In this document: one piece after another, positions 16,460 to 27,196 of the stretch
How the letters are laid out: each line of letters begins with the position of its first letter
Numbering within the stretch: the first letter of the stretch is position 1
Assembly: GCF_041504345.1 (NCBI RefSeq)
Contig: NZ_CP167894.1
Span: 2,294,001 to 2,358,000 of the forward strand
Direction: 5' to 3'
Source of the DNA: Vibrio sp. BS-M-Sm-2
Lineage (GTDB): Bacteria; Pseudomonadota; Gammaproteobacteria; Enterobacterales; Vibrionaceae
Length of the DNA stretch: 64,000 bases
Made by a program: the position numbers and the translations under genes
Notes under the pieces: model-generated
Databases searched by the model: none
Told to the model about the DNA's origin: nothing
Seen by the model: the letters and a program-made list of their open reading frames with translations, nothing else

Positions 16460-18073
16460 ATGATAAAGAAAACACCTAAGGTCGGGATCTGGGTTGCGAT
16501 ACTCATTACCGCCTTCGTGGTTTCAGCAGTTGGGGCATTGCTTAGCAATGCCCCTTCTCTTGATATCAGCCAAGTATGGTCCGATCCCTACTATTGGCAT
16601 GTAACGAAATTCAGCTTTTATCAAGCGACACTCTCAACAGTGCTGAGTGTTGGCTTTGCTATACCTATTGCTCATGCGCTGTGCCGTAGACAATTTTTTG
16701 GACGCGCTTTGTTGTTAAGGTTGTTCGCGTCCACCTTAGTCCTGCCGGTGTTAGTCGGTGTATTTGGCTTACTTGCGATCTATGGTAATAGTGGTTGGTT
16801 AGCTAAGTTTTTGGCGAACTTCGATATTGAACTGCCATTTTCGATTTATGGCTTGAATGGTATTTTGTTGGCGCATGTTTTCTTTAACTTGCCTTATGCT
16901 AGTCGTTTACTTTTGCAAGCGTTAGATACTGTGCCTGCCGAGCAGCATAAACTCTGTGCTCACTTAGGCATGAGCCATTGGAATAAATTTAAATGGGTTG
17001 AATGGCCGAGGCTAAGGCAGCAATTACCGCATGTGTGTGGCTTAGTGTTCATGCTGTGCTTCACCAGCTTTGCTACCGTGATGGCGTTGGGTGGTGGTCC
17101 GAAATCGACCACCATTGAGCTCGCCATCTATCAAGCAATCAAATTCGACTTTGACCTGCAGGCTGGCGCGCTACTTGCGATATGGCAAATGCTGCTGTGT
17201 GGAGTGCTCGCGGTCAGCATTCAACGCCTATCGAAACCTATTTCTGTGACGGCCAGCCAGTTGGCGGAAGAGAAATATTTGGTTAAGGACAGCTGGTGGT
17301 CAAAAGCTTGGGACAGCTTCTGGATCATCATAGTCTCAATGCTGGTATTGCCGCCATTAGCTATGGTTATCGTCAGTGGTATTAACTCGCAAGCACTGAC
17401 AGTACTCAGCAGTGAGCCGTTTTGGGCGGCATTAATGACCTCGGTTAAAGTCGCGTCATTAGCAAGTGTTATCGCGGTTGGTATTGGTATCGCGATACTA
17501 CTGACCAGCAGAGCATGGCGCTTACAGAATAAGAACTTTCGAGCCGATAAAATCGAGCTGATTGGCACTATTATCTTAGTCACTCCGGGGCTAGTGATCA
17601 GTACGGGTATCTTCCTACTATTACGCTCATTTACCGATGTGTTCAGCTTGGCTTTCTTTATCGTGATTGCCGTCAACAGTTTAATGGCACTGCCTTACGT
17701 AATTAAAACCTTAGCTCAACCTATGCTGCATTTGTCTCAGCAGTACCAGTATGTGTGTGCAAGCTTAGGAATGACAGGATTCACTCGCTTTAGGTTGGTG
17801 GAGTGGCGCGCATTACGTAAGCCGATGGCGCAAGCCTTCTCGATCAGCTTTATGCTGGCGATGGGCGACTTAAGTGCGATTGCCTTATTTGGTAGCCAAG
17901 ACTTTAGAACACTGCCTTTGTACCTATTCCAATTGCTAGGCAGCTATCAGATGGAAGCCGCAGCCGTTGTTTCGGTTAGTCTGCTGCTGTTGAGTGTGGG
18001 CAGTTTTAGCTTCATTGAATTTTTATTTACTCGAACCTCAAATCTCAATGCTAAAAAGTTAAGGAACCGATGA
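16460..18073 (+). CDS. thiP: Thiamine ABC transporter permease
   Basis: A 537-residue inner-membrane protein with two homologous permease halves. Each has about six hydrophobic segments and one EAA-type loop (RQQLPHVCGLVF and the later ALRKPMAQAFSISF). It forms the channel for thiamine delivered by ThiB. The 112-bp gap after thiB has no obvious terminator. The gene ends with a 4-bp overlap into thiQ. Length is near that of E. coli ThiP. Confidence 0.94.
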   Translation: MIKKTPKVGIWVAILITAFVVSAVGALLSNAPSLDISQVWSDPYYWHVTKFSFYQATLSTVLSVGFAIPIAHALCRRQFFGRALLLRLFASTLVLPVLVGVFGLLAIYGNSGWLAKFLANFDIELPFSIYGLNGILLAHVFFNLPYASRLLLQALDTVPAEQHKLCAHLGMSHWNKFKWVEWPRLRQQLPHVCGLVFMLCFTSFATVMALGGGPKSTTIELAIYQAIKFDFDLQAGALLAIWQMLLCGVLAVSIQRLSKPISVTASQLAEEKYLVKDSWWSKAWDSFWIIIVSMLVLPPLAMVIVSGINSQALTVLSSEPFWAALMTSVKVASLASVIAVGIGIAILLTSRAWRLQNKNFRADKIELIGTIILVTPGLVISTGIFLLLRSFTDVFSLAFFIVIAVNSLMALPYVIKTLAQPMLHLSQQYQYVCASLGMTGFTRFRLVEWRALRKPMAQAFSISFMLAMGDLSAIALFGSQDFRTLPLYLFQLLGSYQMEAAAVVSVSLLLLSVGSFSFIEFLFTRTSNLNAKKLRNR

Positions 18074-18777
18074 TGTTAGTGATGAAAGATGTGGATTACC
18101 ACTATCACCAAGAGTTGTTTAGTTTTGATTTCCAAGCTGAGCAGGGCGATATTGTTGCTCTGATGGGACCAAGTGGTGCGGGTAAATCAACGCTACTTGC
18201 ATTGGTTGCTGGGTTTATTGAGCCGACATCGGGTGAGATCTCGGTGGCAGGACAATCATTGATTGGCAAAGAAGCGCACCAACGCCCGCTGGCGATGTTG
18301 TTCCAAGAACACAACCTATTTGCTCACCTCACGGTGCGTGAAAATATTGGCTTAGGCTTGCATCCGGGGTTAAAGCTTACGGCAACCCAAAAGCTCGACG
18401 TTGAGCAAGCGGCTGCGCAGGTGGGTGTAGCGGAGTACTTAGATAGGCTGCCTGAACAATTATCTGGTGGGCAACGTCAGCGTGTCGCACTGGCGCGTTG
18501 TTTTGTTCAACCACACGATATTTGGTTACTTGATGAACCTTTCTCTGCGCTTGACCCTTTGCTACGCGAAGAGATGTTGAGCTTGGTAAAACGATTAGCG
18601 GCAGAGCGCAACATCACCGTCTTGATGGTGACACACCACTTAGGTGACGCTCGCAGTATTGCGAACAAGTTTGTGTTTGTCGCATTGGGGAAGGTGTTGG
18701 TTGAAGACTCAATAGCCGAGCTTACCGCTGACCACCCACAACCAGAACTCAGTTCGTTTGTGAAAGCGGGTGAGTGA
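18070..18777 (+). CDS. thiQ: Thiamine ABC transporter ATP-binding protein
   Basis: A 235-residue ATPase. Walker A is GPSGAGKST, the Q-loop AMLFQEHNLFAHLTV, the signature LSGGQRQRVALARC, Walker B IWLLDEPFSALD and the switch histidine VTHH. It powers ThiP. Two consecutive ATG codons occur (18070 and 18073); the first overlaps the thiP stop, and AAGGA lies upstream. It is the last gene of the riboswitch-controlled operon, followed by a terminator at 18823. Confidence 0.94.
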   Translation: MMLVMKDVDYHYHQELFSFDFQAEQGDIVALMGPSGAGKSTLLALVAGFIEPTSGEISVAGQSLIGKEAHQRPLAMLFQEHNLFAHLTVRENIGLGLHPGLKLTATQKLDVEQAAAQVGVAEYLDRLPEQLSGGQRQRVALARCFVQPHDIWLLDEPFSALDPLLREEMLSLVKRLAAERNITVLMVTHHLGDARSIANKFVFVALGKVLVEDSIAELTADHPQPELSSFVKAGE

Positions 18778-18822
18778 TAGTTTTGATATTGAATGTGTTT
18801 TGATACTGAATACACCGAAAAC

Positions 18823-18853
18823 AAAAAGACCTAGCATGCGCTAGGTCTTTTAT
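18823..18853. terminator. Bidirectional terminator between thiQ and darP
   Basis: AAAAGACCTAGC pairs with GCTAGGTCTTTT around a short loop, with A- and T-runs on both sides. It closes the thiBPQ operon on plus and darP on minus. Confidence 0.92.
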
Positions 18854-18879
18854 TATCTTACAGAGTAAAGCAACAAAGA

Positions 18880-19404
18880 TTAGTCTTCTAGCTTTAGCTC
18901 TTTTAAGATTTGGAAGATCTCACGAGAAGCCTTTGCTGGCTTGTTCGCTGATTTCTCTTTGTTAGCTTGGCGAGCTAGCTGACGAAGACGCTGACGGTCT
19001 GCTTCAGGGTACATGTCCATGACTTCTGAAATGGCAGCATCGCCTTCAGCAACAACACGATCACGCAGTTGCTCAAGCTTGTGCAGCTCAGCGGTTGCTT
19101 GCGAGTGCTTGTTACGTACTTTATCCAAAGCCGCTTGAATTGGCTCAGGATCAACATTGCGCATTACTTTACCAATGTATTGAAGTTGACGGCGCTTCGC
19201 TTCATTTTTAAAGCGTTGTGCATCTTTAATCGCTTGTGCCAAATCTTCAGACAGAGGAAACTTGTCTAATACAGAAGGCTTCAGGGAAACAAGTTCTTCC
19301 CCCAGTTTTTGTAGCGCTTCCATGTCGGTTTTCATTTCTGTCTTACTTACCCAGATGATTTCTTCTTCTGGTTCCCATGGGGCTTTTTGGTTTTTGCGAG
19401 CCAT
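18880..19404 (-). CDS. darP: Dual-action ribosomal maturation protein DarP (YjgA, DUF615)
   Basis: A 174-residue highly charged helical protein with the DUF615 pattern: the N-terminal [17 protein letters not shown], then [18 protein letters not shown], and a helical RNA-binding-like C-terminus. E. coli YjgA (DarP) associates with the pre-50S ribosomal particle and aids its maturation. It is divergent from pmbA with about 118 bp between start codons, the classical yjgA/pmbA arrangement. A weak AGAAAAG ribosome site precedes the ATG. Confidence 0.92.
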   Translation of the reverse strand: MARKNQKAPWEPEEEIIWVSKTEMKTDMEALQKLGEELVSLKPSVLDKFPLSEDLAQAIKDAQRFKNEAKRRQLQYIGKVMRNVDPEPIQAALDKVRNKHSQATAELHKLEQLRDRVVAEGDAAISEVMDMYPEADRQRLRQLARQANKEKSANKPAKASREIFQILKELKLED

Positions 19405-19522
19405 CTTTTCTGCCTATGTCACTATCTCAAACGAATATATTGCCTATTTTAGCAAGAATCTTGGGGAGAAAGCGAAATTCTTGTTATCCTACGTAATATT
19501 GACCTACAAAATTAGAATAGAT

Positions 19523-20866
19523 ATGGATGTAAAACAGCAAGTCGCCCAGCAAAGAGTTGAGCTAGAAGCCGCAGTAGCAAAAGCGTTGGACATGGCCTCT
19601 GTGAGTGCCGACGCCGCTGAAGTTGCTATTACTAAGTCAACGGGTTTAAGTGTTTCAACACGTATGTGTGAAGTGGAAAACGTTGAATTTAATAGTGATG
19701 GTGCGCTTGGTATTACTGTTTATCGCGGCCAGAAAAAAGGCAGCGCATCTACATCTGATCTGAGCGAGAAGGCGATTGCCCAAACGGTAGCAGCCGCACT
19801 TGATATCGCTCAGTACACATCTGAAGACCCGTTTGCAGGTCCTGCAGCAAAAGAATACATGGTAAAAGAAATTCCAGACTTGGATCTTTTCCACCCTGAT
19901 GAGCCTAACCCAGATTATGCCGCTGAGATTGCGATTGCTGCTGAGAAGCAAGCGTTAGCTTACAGCGACAAGATCAAACAAAGCGATGGCGCGAGCTACG
20001 ACAGTCACTACGGTGTTAAGGTTTATGGTAACAGCCATGGCTTACTAGCAAGCTACGCTTCAAGCCGCCACAGCACGAGCTGCTGCGTGATTGGACAAGG
20101 CGCTAACGGTGAAATGGAACGTGACTACAGCTACACCGTTGCACGTCACCGTGATGAGCTGTGGACGCCTGAGCGTGTAGGTCAGGAAGCTGCAGAAAAG
20201 ACCATTAGCCGTTTGGATGCGAAAAAGCTACCAACAGGCCAATACCCAATTATGTTCGCTAACGATGTTGCTACTGGCCTGATCGGTCACCTTGTGATGG
20301 CAATCAGTGGTGGTAATCTTTACCGTAAATCCTCTTTCTTATTGGATCATCTAGGACAGAAAATTCTACCGGATTGGTTCAATATATCAGAGCGTCCTCA
20401 TATCCTGCGTGGCTTGGCTTCGAGCCCATTTGATAGCGAAGGTGTTTACACTCAAGATCGCGAAATCATCACTGATGGCGTGTTAGCAACTTACCTGCTA
20501 ACGAGCTATGCCGCACGTAAAATGGATATGACACCAACAGGTCATGCTGGTGGTATTCATAACTGGTTTGTTAAATCGACCGGTCAAAACTTTGAGCAGA
20601 TGCTAAAAGAGCTAGGTACAGGCTTCTTAGTGACGGAAGTGATGGGCCAAGGCGTTAATACCGTAACGGGTGATTACTCTCGTGGCGCTGCGGGTTTCTG
20701 GGTTGAGAACGGAGAGATCCAATACCCAGTATCGGAAGTGACGATTGCGGGTAACCTAAAAGACATGTTTACTCAGATTGTAGCGGTTGGTAACGACGTA
20801 GAAACACGTTCGCAAATTCAAACGGGTTCTATCCTGCTTGAGTCGATGAAAGTCGCGGGTGAGTAA
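19523..20866 (+). CDS. pmbA: Metalloprotease subunit TldE (PmbA)
   Basis: A 447-residue protein of the TldD/TldE family, involved in microcin B17 maturation and CcdA turnover in E. coli. I choose the ATG at 19523 ([15 protein letters not shown]), which gives the family's usual length. The open frame extends 87 codons upstream, but that part lies antisense to darP and has no family match. Typical segments are [23 protein letters not shown] and the C-terminal [24 protein letters not shown]. PmbA lacks the zinc HExxxH of its partner TldD, which is not encoded in this window. Confidence 0.93.
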   Translation: MDVKQQVAQQRVELEAAVAKALDMASVSADAAEVAITKSTGLSVSTRMCEVENVEFNSDGALGITVYRGQKKGSASTSDLSEKAIAQTVAAALDIAQYTSEDPFAGPAAKEYMVKEIPDLDLFHPDEPNPDYAAEIAIAAEKQALAYSDKIKQSDGASYDSHYGVKVYGNSHGLLASYASSRHSTSCCVIGQGANGEMERDYSYTVARHRDELWTPERVGQEAAEKTISRLDAKKLPTGQYPIMFANDVATGLIGHLVMAISGGNLYRKSSFLLDHLGQKILPDWFNISERPHILRGLASSPFDSEGVYTQDREIITDGVLATYLLTSYAARKMDMTPTGHAGGIHNWFVKSTGQNFEQMLKELGTGFLVTEVMGQGVNTVTGDYSRGAAGFWVENGEIQYPVSEVTIAGNLKDMFTQIVAVGNDVETRSQIQTGSILLESMKVAGE

Positions 20867-20905
20867 TTTACTTCAGTCTAAACATGAGACTTAAACCTGA
20901 TGCAT

Positions 20906-20934
20906 TAAAAAGGGAGCCGATGGCTCCCTTTTTG
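20906..20934. terminator. Bidirectional terminator between pmbA and mgtE
   Basis: AAAAAGGGAGCC and GGCTCCCTTTTT pair around a 3-base loop, with A- and T-runs on the two sides, between converging genes. Confidence 0.92.
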
Positions 20935-20991
20935 TATTCAGCGTATCGTCTTAGATAGGCTATCTGTTTATTCACGCTAGATAAGTATGAT

Positions 20992-22347
20992 TTAAATAAG
21001 AATGGTTGCTAAGCCTAAGAACACCGATAGGCCAATAACATCGGTTACTGTGGTCAGTGCCATACCGCCAGCAAGGGCTGGATCGATATTCATTTTCTTC
21101 AGCATCACTGGGATAGTTACACCTGCAATACCTGCGACAATCAAGTTAGTCATCATCGCCGCTGAGATGATACCTCCCAGTATCCAGTTACCTTTCCAAG
21201 CCACCACGATACCACCAATGATAACGGCCCATAGAACGCCGTTTAGGAAGCCGATGGCCGCCTCTTTGAGTAGCAGTTCGCGTTTGTTACTGTCACCGAT
21301 ATGACCGAGTGCCAAACCACGAATAACCAAAGCAACGGTTTGGTTACCAGCAACACCACCCATTGAAGGTACGATAGTCATCAGTACTGCAATCGCTGCC
21401 ATTTGGTCGAGCGTTGCTTCAAACATATTCGATACCGATGCTGCAGCAAGTGCCGCGAGTACGTTGGCACCAAGCCACACACTACGACGACGAGCGGACT
21501 TTACGACTGGTGCGAAGGTATCTTCGTCATCGTCCATACCCGCCATACTCATCATTGAGTGCTCGGCATCTTCACGGATAACATCAACCACGTCATCGAT
21601 GGTGATACGACCAACAAGGTGTTGATTGCTATCAACTACTGGCGCTGAAACCCAATTACGACGTTCGAACAGGCTCGCAATATCGGAAGCGCTGGTTTCA
21701 ACCGCGATCGCTTCGTCGGCATCCTCCATCACTTCGGAAACTGCCACATCAGGCTGAGTCGTTACCAGTGTGGTAAGCGATAGGTTACCGATAAGACGTT
21801 CTTCTTCATCAATAACATATAGTGCATCAGTTGCATCGGGCAGTTCGCCACGCATACGCATGTAGCGTAATACAACATCAACATCGACATCACCACGAAT
21901 CGTGATTACGTCGGTATTCATGATCGCACCCGCTGAATCTTCAGGGTACGACAGGGCGGTTTCAACTAATGCACGATCAACAGAGTCCATTTGAGAAAGG
22001 ACTTCGCGAGAAACATCATCAGGTAGGCTTCGAAGTACGTACGCGACGTCATCGGTTTCCATGCCTTCGGTTGCTTCTGCTAAGGTCTCAGGTGCCATTT
22101 TCGACACAAGAGCATCTTTGACATCTTCGTTTAGTTCATCAAGAATTTCACCGTAGTCTTCAGGATCGGTGAGTTGCCAGAGTACGTCACGACTTTTGCG
22201 AGGGGAGGCTTCTAAAAGGTGTGCAATATCTTCAGGTTCCATGTCCTGAAGTTGTCGGCGTACGTGAACAAATCGGCCGTTTTCTAGGGCTTCGCTGACT
22301 TCTTGGAGGGTTTGGTGAGCTTGGTCGAATTCTAATTGCTCTGCCAT
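20992..22347 (-). CDS. mgtE: Magnesium transporter MgtE
   Basis: A 451-residue magnesium channel. The N domain (about 1-130) is superhelical and acidic (LEASPRKSRDVLWQL), a CBS pair (about 135-260) follows, and five membrane segments (about 285-450) carry the PSMGGVAGNQTVALVIRGLA motif that lines the pore. Magnesium bound between the N and CBS domains closes the channel. A strong AGGAGG ribosome site precedes the ATG. It is downstream of npr on the same strand with a 148-bp gap, so it may have its own promoter. Confidence 0.95.
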   Translation of the reverse strand: MAEQLEFDQAHQTLQEVSEALENGRFVHVRRQLQDMEPEDIAHLLEASPRKSRDVLWQLTDPEDYGEILDELNEDVKDALVSKMAPETLAEATEGMETDDVAYVLRSLPDDVSREVLSQMDSVDRALVETALSYPEDSAGAIMNTDVITIRGDVDVDVVLRYMRMRGELPDATDALYVIDEEERLIGNLSLTTLVTTQPDVAVSEVMEDADEAIAVETSASDIASLFERRNWVSAPVVDSNQHLVGRITIDDVVDVIREDAEHSMMSMAGMDDDEDTFAPVVKSARRRSVWLGANVLAALAAASVSNMFEATLDQMAAIAVLMTIVPSMGGVAGNQTVALVIRGLALGHIGDSNKRELLLKEAAIGFLNGVLWAVIIGGIVVAWKGNWILGGIISAAMMTNLIVAGIAGVTIPVMLKKMNIDPALAGGMALTTVTDVIGLSVFLGLATILI

Positions 22348-22495
22348 ATTTTCCTCCTATCTCATTATTCTAACAATGGTTGGAATAGTAACTTAATTCT
22401 GGGGCTTATTTAAATCATAAACTTAGATAGAACTAAGATTTAATATTGGTTGGTTCGTTGTTTGAGTCTTAGGCGTTGTGAGTGAAGCGTTTTCG

Positions 22496-22771
22496 CTACT
22501 CACCCTCATCAAACTTGTCTTCAATGAGATGACAGACGGCATCCAGTGCTTGCTGTGAGTCGGTGCCTGCAGCTTGAATAGTAATATGTTGCCCTTGTGC
22601 TGATTCCAGCATAAGTAGCCCCATTACGCTGTCAGCTGTCGCTGTTTTGTCTTCTTCGCTATGGATAGTGATGGTTGCATCAAAGCTTTGTGCAAGCTCA
22701 ACCAACTTTACGGCTGCTCTAGCGTGAAGACCCAAGCGATTTTGGATCAGTACAGTTCGAGTTAATTCCAT
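22496..22771 (-). CDS. ptsO: Phosphocarrier protein NPr
   Basis: A 91-residue HPr-like protein of the nitrogen phosphotransferase system. The phosphorylated histidine is His16 in [17 protein letters not shown], and [11 protein letters not shown] is the second family segment. It accepts phosphate from EI-Ntr and passes it to EIIA-Ntr (ptsN, 0.9 kb upstream in the same operon). It is separated from rapZ by only 2 bp. Confidence 0.94.
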   Translation of the reverse strand: MELTRTVLIQNRLGLHARAAVKLVELAQSFDATITIHSEEDKTATADSVMGLLMLESAQGQHITIQAAGTDSQQALDAVCHLIEDKFDEGE

Positions 22772-22773
22772 GG

Positions 22774-23643
22774 TTAGCCCTGTTGGTGCTTCTCTAGGGA
22801 GGCGTGTCTGATTTGGACTTGATGGCCAAGTTGCTCGAAGTACTCACCAATTTTCTGAGTTAGATAAACCGAGCGGTGTTTGCCGCCAGTGCAGCCAATC
22901 GCGACCGTCAGGTAACTTCGATTGTTCTTCTCTAACATTGGTAACCACTGTTCAACAAAGCCTTGGATCTGTTGCTTGAGTTCAAGAACTTCTGAGTGTT
23001 CTTCAAGAAAAGAGTGAATTGGTGCATCTAGCCCAGTTAGTGGTCGTAGTGCGGGTTCCCAGTGTGGGTTAGGCAAAAAGCGAACGTCGAACACATAGTC
23101 GGCATCACTTGGCAGGCCATACTTAAAACCGAAAGATTGAAAGACAATAATCAGCTCTTGCTTCTCTTGACCTTCAACTTTAAATCGAACCTTTTCACTC
23201 AATTCGTAGAGGTTGCAGTCGCTACTGTCAATCACAATGCATGCTTGCTCTGCGAGAGGTGTCAGGAGTGTCTTCTCTAAATCAATCGCTTGCTCAAGAG
23301 AGAGCTTTTCTTGGCCGATCGATAAAGGGTGAATTCTACGTGTTTCGCTGTAGCGCTTGAGTAACGTCTGCTTGCTCGCATCGAGGAACAAGACGTTCAC
23401 ATCAATATTAGTGGCAGACTCTAGCTGTTCTAGCATCTCTGTAACTAATTGAGGCTCTTTCGGTAGATTACGAATATCAATGCTAACCGCGACGTTTTGA
23501 TTTATCTCACGTACCGATTCGACAAAGTCGTTGAGCAGGTTTACTGGCAGGTTATCGACACAGTAATACCCCAAGTCTTCAAGGACTCGTAGCGCAACAC
23601 TTTTACCGGCCCCTGATTGGCCACTAACAACGATTAACCGCAT
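22774..23643 (-). CDS. rapZ: RNase adapter protein RapZ
   Basis: A 289-residue nucleotide-binding adapter. Walker A is [19 protein letters not shown] at the N-terminus. The C-terminal domain carries [17 protein letters not shown], the conserved loop of the family. In E. coli RapZ delivers the small RNA GlmZ to RNase E and so controls glucosamine-6-phosphate synthesis. It sits between ptsN and npr with 1-2 bp gaps, the same order as E. coli. Confidence 0.94.
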   Translation of the reverse strand: MRLIVVSGQSGAGKSVALRVLEDLGYYCVDNLPVNLLNDFVESVREINQNVAVSIDIRNLPKEPQLVTEMLEQLESATNIDVNVLFLDASKQTLLKRYSETRRIHPLSIGQEKLSLEQAIDLEKTLLTPLAEQACIVIDSSDCNLYELSEKVRFKVEGQEKQELIIVFQSFGFKYGLPSDADYVFDVRFLPNPHWEPALRPLTGLDAPIHSFLEEHSEVLELKQQIQGFVEQWLPMLEKNNRSYLTVAIGCTGGKHRSVYLTQKIGEYFEQLGHQVQIRHASLEKHQQG

Positions 23644-23644
23644 G

Positions 23645-24106
23645 TTATTGCTCGCAAGTTGGCACTTGAATCATGATGTCGTAAAGCTCTTGATCGCTTT
23701 GAGCATTACGCAACTGTTTCAGAGTCTGCTTATCGTTTAGTCGCTCTGCCATACAAGAAAGGGTTTTTAGATGCTCCTTACATTGTTCACTTGGAACAAG
23801 CAGGGCAAATAGTAGGTCGACAGGACGGTTATCAATCGCATCAAATTCGATGGGATCTTGGCATTGCAGTAATACAGCAATCGCTTTATCACTGACATTC
23901 ATACGAGCGTGGGGAATAGCAATGCCATTACCAATACCTGTACTGCCCATTTTTTCACGGCTCAACATGCACTCAAACAGTTCTGTTGAATCTTGACCAC
24001 AGCTTTCTGCTGCGATCTGACTGATGAGCTCAAGGGCTCTTTTTTTGCTTGTGCATTGGACTGCACTTTTGGTGCAGTCCAATGAAAGTACTTCGCTTAA
24101 TTGCAT
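23645..24106 (-). CDS. ptsN: Nitrogen regulatory EIIA protein
   Basis: A 153-residue EIIA-Ntr. The active histidine lies in [16 protein letters not shown], near residue 70. The protein takes phosphate from NPr and, by its phosphorylation state, influences potassium uptake and sensor kinases in enterobacteria. Gaps of one base to rapZ and to hpf point to one transcript. Confidence 0.94.
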   Translation of the reverse strand: MQLSEVLSLDCTKSAVQCTSKKRALELISQIAAESCGQDSTELFECMLSREKMGSTGIGNGIAIPHARMNVSDKAIAVLLQCQDPIEFDAIDNRPVDLLFALLVPSEQCKEHLKTLSCMAERLNDKQTLKQLRNAQSDQELYDIMIQVPTCEQ

Positions 24107-24107
24107 G

Positions 24108-24395
24108 TTAGTGACTACTTAGCTTTTCTTTGTGCTTGTTGAGTTGGCGGACGAGTTTATCAACCAATGAATCAATCGCGGCATACATGCTTTCATCAGT
24201 TGCTGTCGCATGGATTTCCCCCTGATTTATATGCAGGGTAGCTTCTGCGATTTGATTGATTTTCTCAACTTTTAAAACAACCTGGACGCTATTTATATGA
24301 TCAAAGAAGCGCTCAAGTTTGTCGAATTTAGTGTGAACATAGTCTTGCATTGAATCGGTAAGATCAACGTGATGGCCTTGAATATTGATTTGCAT
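24108..24395 (-). CDS. hpf: Ribosome hibernation promoting factor HPF, short form
   Basis: A 95-residue protein of the HPF/YfiA family (MQINIQGHHVDLTDSMQDYV, KVEKINQIAEATLHI). The length marks the short form that helps make 100S ribosome dimers together with RMF in stationary phase. It lies between rpoN (62-bp gap) and ptsN in the classic rpoN operon order. Confidence 0.93.
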   Translation of the reverse strand: MQINIQGHHVDLTDSMQDYVHTKFDKLERFFDHINSVQVVLKVEKINQIAEATLHINQGEIHATATDESMYAAIDSLVDKLVRQLNKHKEKLSSH

Positions 24396-24457
24396 AGACT
24401 TTCCTTTTCAGTTGGTTGCCTGGCTATAGTTACTAAGTAAATAGCGACTAAATTAGC

Positions 24458-25918
24458 TTATAGCAGGCGTTTACGCTGACTCGATGGGGCAATGCCCAGA
24501 GACTCACGGTATTTCGCTATGGTACGTCTAGCTACCTGAATTCCTTGGTCAGCCAGTAAAGCAGCAATCTTACTATCACTTAGAGGCTTCGCGGTATTTT
24601 CCGCTGCGACAAGCTTCTTAATGAGTGCACGAATTGCTGTAGATGAACATTCACCGCCATTGTCAGTGCTGACATGGCTTGAGAAAAAGTATTTGAGTTC
24701 GAAGATACCACGTGGCGTGTGCATGAATTTTTGAGTCGTTACACGAGAGATCGTGGATTCGTGCATATCAACGGCTAACGCAACATCATTCAGAACCATT
24801 GGTTTCATCGCTTCTTCGCCATGTTCGAAGAAATCACGTTGATGTTCAACAATGCATCGCGCAACTTTGAGTAGCGTCTCATTTCGGCTCTCTAGGCTTT
24901 TAATTAGCCACTTTGCTTCTTGCAAATTTGAGCGGATGTATTGATTGTCGGCGCTGTTGCCTTTACTACCCAGATCTGCGTACTGCTGATTCACTTTCAG
25001 CTTAGGTACACTATCAGGGTTAATAGTCACTAACCATTTCCCAAGATCTTTGAAGACAGATACATCCGGAACTACATACTCAGTTTCATCCGGAGTAATC
25101 TTACTGCCAGGGCGAGGATCCAGCTGTTGAATCAGTTGCAAAACTTCACGTAGTTCTGCTTCTTTCAATTTGGTTTCTTTGATAACCAGTTTGTAATCGC
25201 GGTTGCCGAGTTGGTCGATATGGCTAGTAAGTACTAACTTAGCTTCGTTGAGCCAAGGAGTATCTTGGGGGAAAGTTGCCAGTTGCAGTAACAAGCAATC
25301 TTGCAGATTTACTGAGCCGACACCTAGTGGGTCAAACTGCTGAATTCGTTTACGTACGGCTTCAATTTCATCAAGCTCGATCTCTTCATTGTCGAAGTTT
25401 TCAAGGATGTCTTCACAAGTTACAGTGAGGTAGCCATAGTCATCGATGGCATCTATTAATGCAAAAGCGATGCTTCGGTCGGTGTCAGTGAATGGTGTTA
25501 AGTCGAGTTGCCAAAGTAGGTAATCGTGTAGGCTTTGAGTGGTTTCGCCTTGATAAACCGGCATGTCGTCATCAATCGCAATACCCGTATTACCGGTGTT
25601 TGCGCTGTAGACGTCTTCCCAAGTTGTGTCGATTTCCAGTTCGTTGCCAATCTCTGATTTTTCGATTAAGTCTGAGCTATCAGGTAAGTCTTGCTCTGTG
25701 GCTTCAACTGTTTCTTTTTCGTCACTGCTAGGTTTTTCTTCCGATGTTGGCGTATCTTCATTGCCTTCTTCGACATCGAGTAGTGGGTTAGATTCAAGTG
25801 CTTCTTGAATCTCTTGTTGCAAATCTAAAGTAGACAATTGCAACAAACGAATCGCTTGCTGCAATTGAGGAGTCATTGCTAACTGTTGGCCTAGCTTAAG
25901 TTGTAATGAGGGTTTCAT
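24458..25918 (-). CDS. rpoN: RNA polymerase sigma-54 factor
   Basis: A 486-residue sigma-54. Region I is Gln/Leu-rich ([20 protein letters not shown]). An acidic region II lies at about 55-125, followed by the core-binding domain and the HTH. The RpoN box [10 protein letters not shown] is near the C-terminus, for recognition of -24 promoter elements. In Vibrio it controls flagella, nitrogen use and luminescence or virulence circuits (known for the genus). The ribosome site is weak. lptB ends 54 bp upstream, the conserved lptB-rpoN junction. Confidence 0.96.
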   Translation of the reverse strand: MKPSLQLKLGQQLAMTPQLQQAIRLLQLSTLDLQQEIQEALESNPLLDVEEGNEDTPTSEEKPSSDEKETVEATEQDLPDSSDLIEKSEIGNELEIDTTWEDVYSANTGNTGIAIDDDMPVYQGETTQSLHDYLLWQLDLTPFTDTDRSIAFALIDAIDDYGYLTVTCEDILENFDNEEIELDEIEAVRKRIQQFDPLGVGSVNLQDCLLLQLATFPQDTPWLNEAKLVLTSHIDQLGNRDYKLVIKETKLKEAELREVLQLIQQLDPRPGSKITPDETEYVVPDVSVFKDLGKWLVTINPDSVPKLKVNQQYADLGSKGNSADNQYIRSNLQEAKWLIKSLESRNETLLKVARCIVEHQRDFFEHGEEAMKPMVLNDVALAVDMHESTISRVTTQKFMHTPRGIFELKYFFSSHVSTDNGGECSSTAIRALIKKLVAAENTAKPLSDSKIAALLADQGIQVARRTIAKYRESLGIAPSSQRKRLL

Positions 25919-25972
25919 TCAGTGTGACTTACCTAGTTATTATTCTTAGAACTCTCGATACTCTCTATATAA

Positions 25973-26698
25973 TCATAGACGGAATTGTTCGCCTAGATAA
26001 ACTTGTTTAACTTGTTCGTTATTGAGAACATCTTCAGGAGTACCTTCAGCGATCAGGTGCCCTTGGCTTACGATGTAAGCTTTTTCACATACGTCTAGTG
26101 TTTCACGAACGTTGTGGTCGGTAATCAAAACGCCTAAGCCACGATCGCGTAGGTGAACAATGATTTTTTTGATATCGATAACTGAGATCGGGTCAACACC
26201 TGCGAACGGTTCATCTAATAGAATGAACTGCGGATTCGCTGCTAGTGCTCGAGCAATCTCAACACGACGACGCTCACCACCCGACAGAGCCATACCATTA
26301 CTGGTGCGGATATGTTGGATGTGGAACTCTTCTAGCAGGTCTTCTAGTTTATCTTGGCGCTGTTCATTAGTCATTTCATCACGGGTTTGTAAAACCGCCA
26401 TGATGTTGTTTTCTACTGACAACTTACGGAAAATAGAAGCTTCTTGAGGCAGGTAACCAATACCAAGACGAGAACGGCTGTGCATTGGCAAGATACTGAT
26501 ATCTAGATCGTCAATACTGATGGTGCCTTCATCACGCGCAACTAAACCGACAATCATGTAGAAAGACGTGGTTTTACCTGCACCGTTTGGTCCAAGCAGA
26601 CCGACGATCTGACCGGATTCTACTTGCAGGCTCACATCGGTAACAACTTTACGCTTGCTGTAGGTTTTTGCTAGGTTTTTTGCTTTAAGAACAGCCAT
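25973..26698 (-). CDS. lptB: LPS export ABC transporter ATP-binding protein LptB
   Basis: A 241-residue ATPase of the LptB2FG machine that pulls LPS out of the inner membrane. Walker A is GPNGAGKTT, the signature [15 protein letters not shown], Walker [14 protein letters not shown], followed by the [11 protein letters not shown] segment typical of LptB. Its start lies 3 bp after the lptA stop. The membrane partners lptF and lptG are at 49.1-51.3 kb in this window. Confidence 0.96.
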   Translation of the reverse strand: MAVLKAKNLAKTYSKRKVVTDVSLQVESGQIVGLLGPNGAGKTTSFYMIVGLVARDEGTISIDDLDISILPMHSRSRLGIGYLPQEASIFRKLSVENNIMAVLQTRDEMTNEQRQDKLEDLLEEFHIQHIRTSNGMALSGGERRRVEIARALAANPQFILLDEPFAGVDPISVIDIKKIIVHLRDRGLGVLITDHNVRETLDVCEKAYIVSQGHLIAEGTPEDVLNNEQVKQVYLGEQFRL

Positions 26699-26701
26699 AG
26701 T

Positions 26702-27196
26702 TTACTTATTCACTTCCGCTGGTTGTAATACCGTTGATACACGCTCGCTACTATCACTATCAGCAACCAGTTTTTGAGAAGCAATCTGGTAAGTAATCTT
26801 AGAGCCACGGATGATGCTGCCATCTTGAGATAGCATCGCATTCTTGGTCATGATCAGTCTGTCAGCAACAAGCTGGTAATGTAAGTCGTCAGCTTCACCG
26901 TAGAGTGTCTTACCGTCGTCAGTAAGCTGAGAGAAGGTTGCTGGCTTACCGAAGCCTTGAATCTCTTCAATCTCACCATTTACGGCGTTACGAGTAACAA
27001 TAACCTTATCGGCATTGATGTTGATGCTGCCTTGTTTAAGGTTCACATCACCAAGGAAAGTTACTTGGTTACTTTTCATATCCAATTGCTGGCTGTCTGA
27101 GTCAATGTAGACAGGTTGCTCGCTATCCGAAGACAGAGCATAGACATTAGGTGCCGCAAGGGTCAAAGCGAATAAACTAAGGTGTAAGAGTTTCAT
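26702..27196 (-). CDS. lptA: LPS transport periplasmic protein LptA
   Basis: A 164-residue periplasmic bridge protein. I start it at the ATG at 27196, preceded by AAGGTAG, which gives a clean signal peptide (MKLLHLSLFALTLAAPNVYA). An upstream in-frame codon at 27229 would add 11 residues inside lptC and bury the signal. The mature part is an OstA-type beta-jellyroll (QLDMKSNQVTFLGDV, GEADDLHYQLVADRLIM) that stacks end to end to carry LPS. It overlaps lptC by 20 bp. Confidence 0.94.
   Translation of the reverse strand: MKLLHLSLFALTLAAPNVYALSSDSEQPVYIDSDSQQLDMKSNQVTFLGDVNLKQGSININADKVIVTRNAVNGEIEEIQGFGKPATFSQLTDDGKTLYGEADDLHYQLVADRLIMTKNAMLSQDGSIIRGSKITYQIASQKLVADSDSSERVSTVLQPAEVNK

Noticed and set aside
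19262..19522. 87-codon extension of pmbA
   Set aside because: It is antisense to darP, has no family match, and PmbA proteins normally begin at the 19523 ATG.
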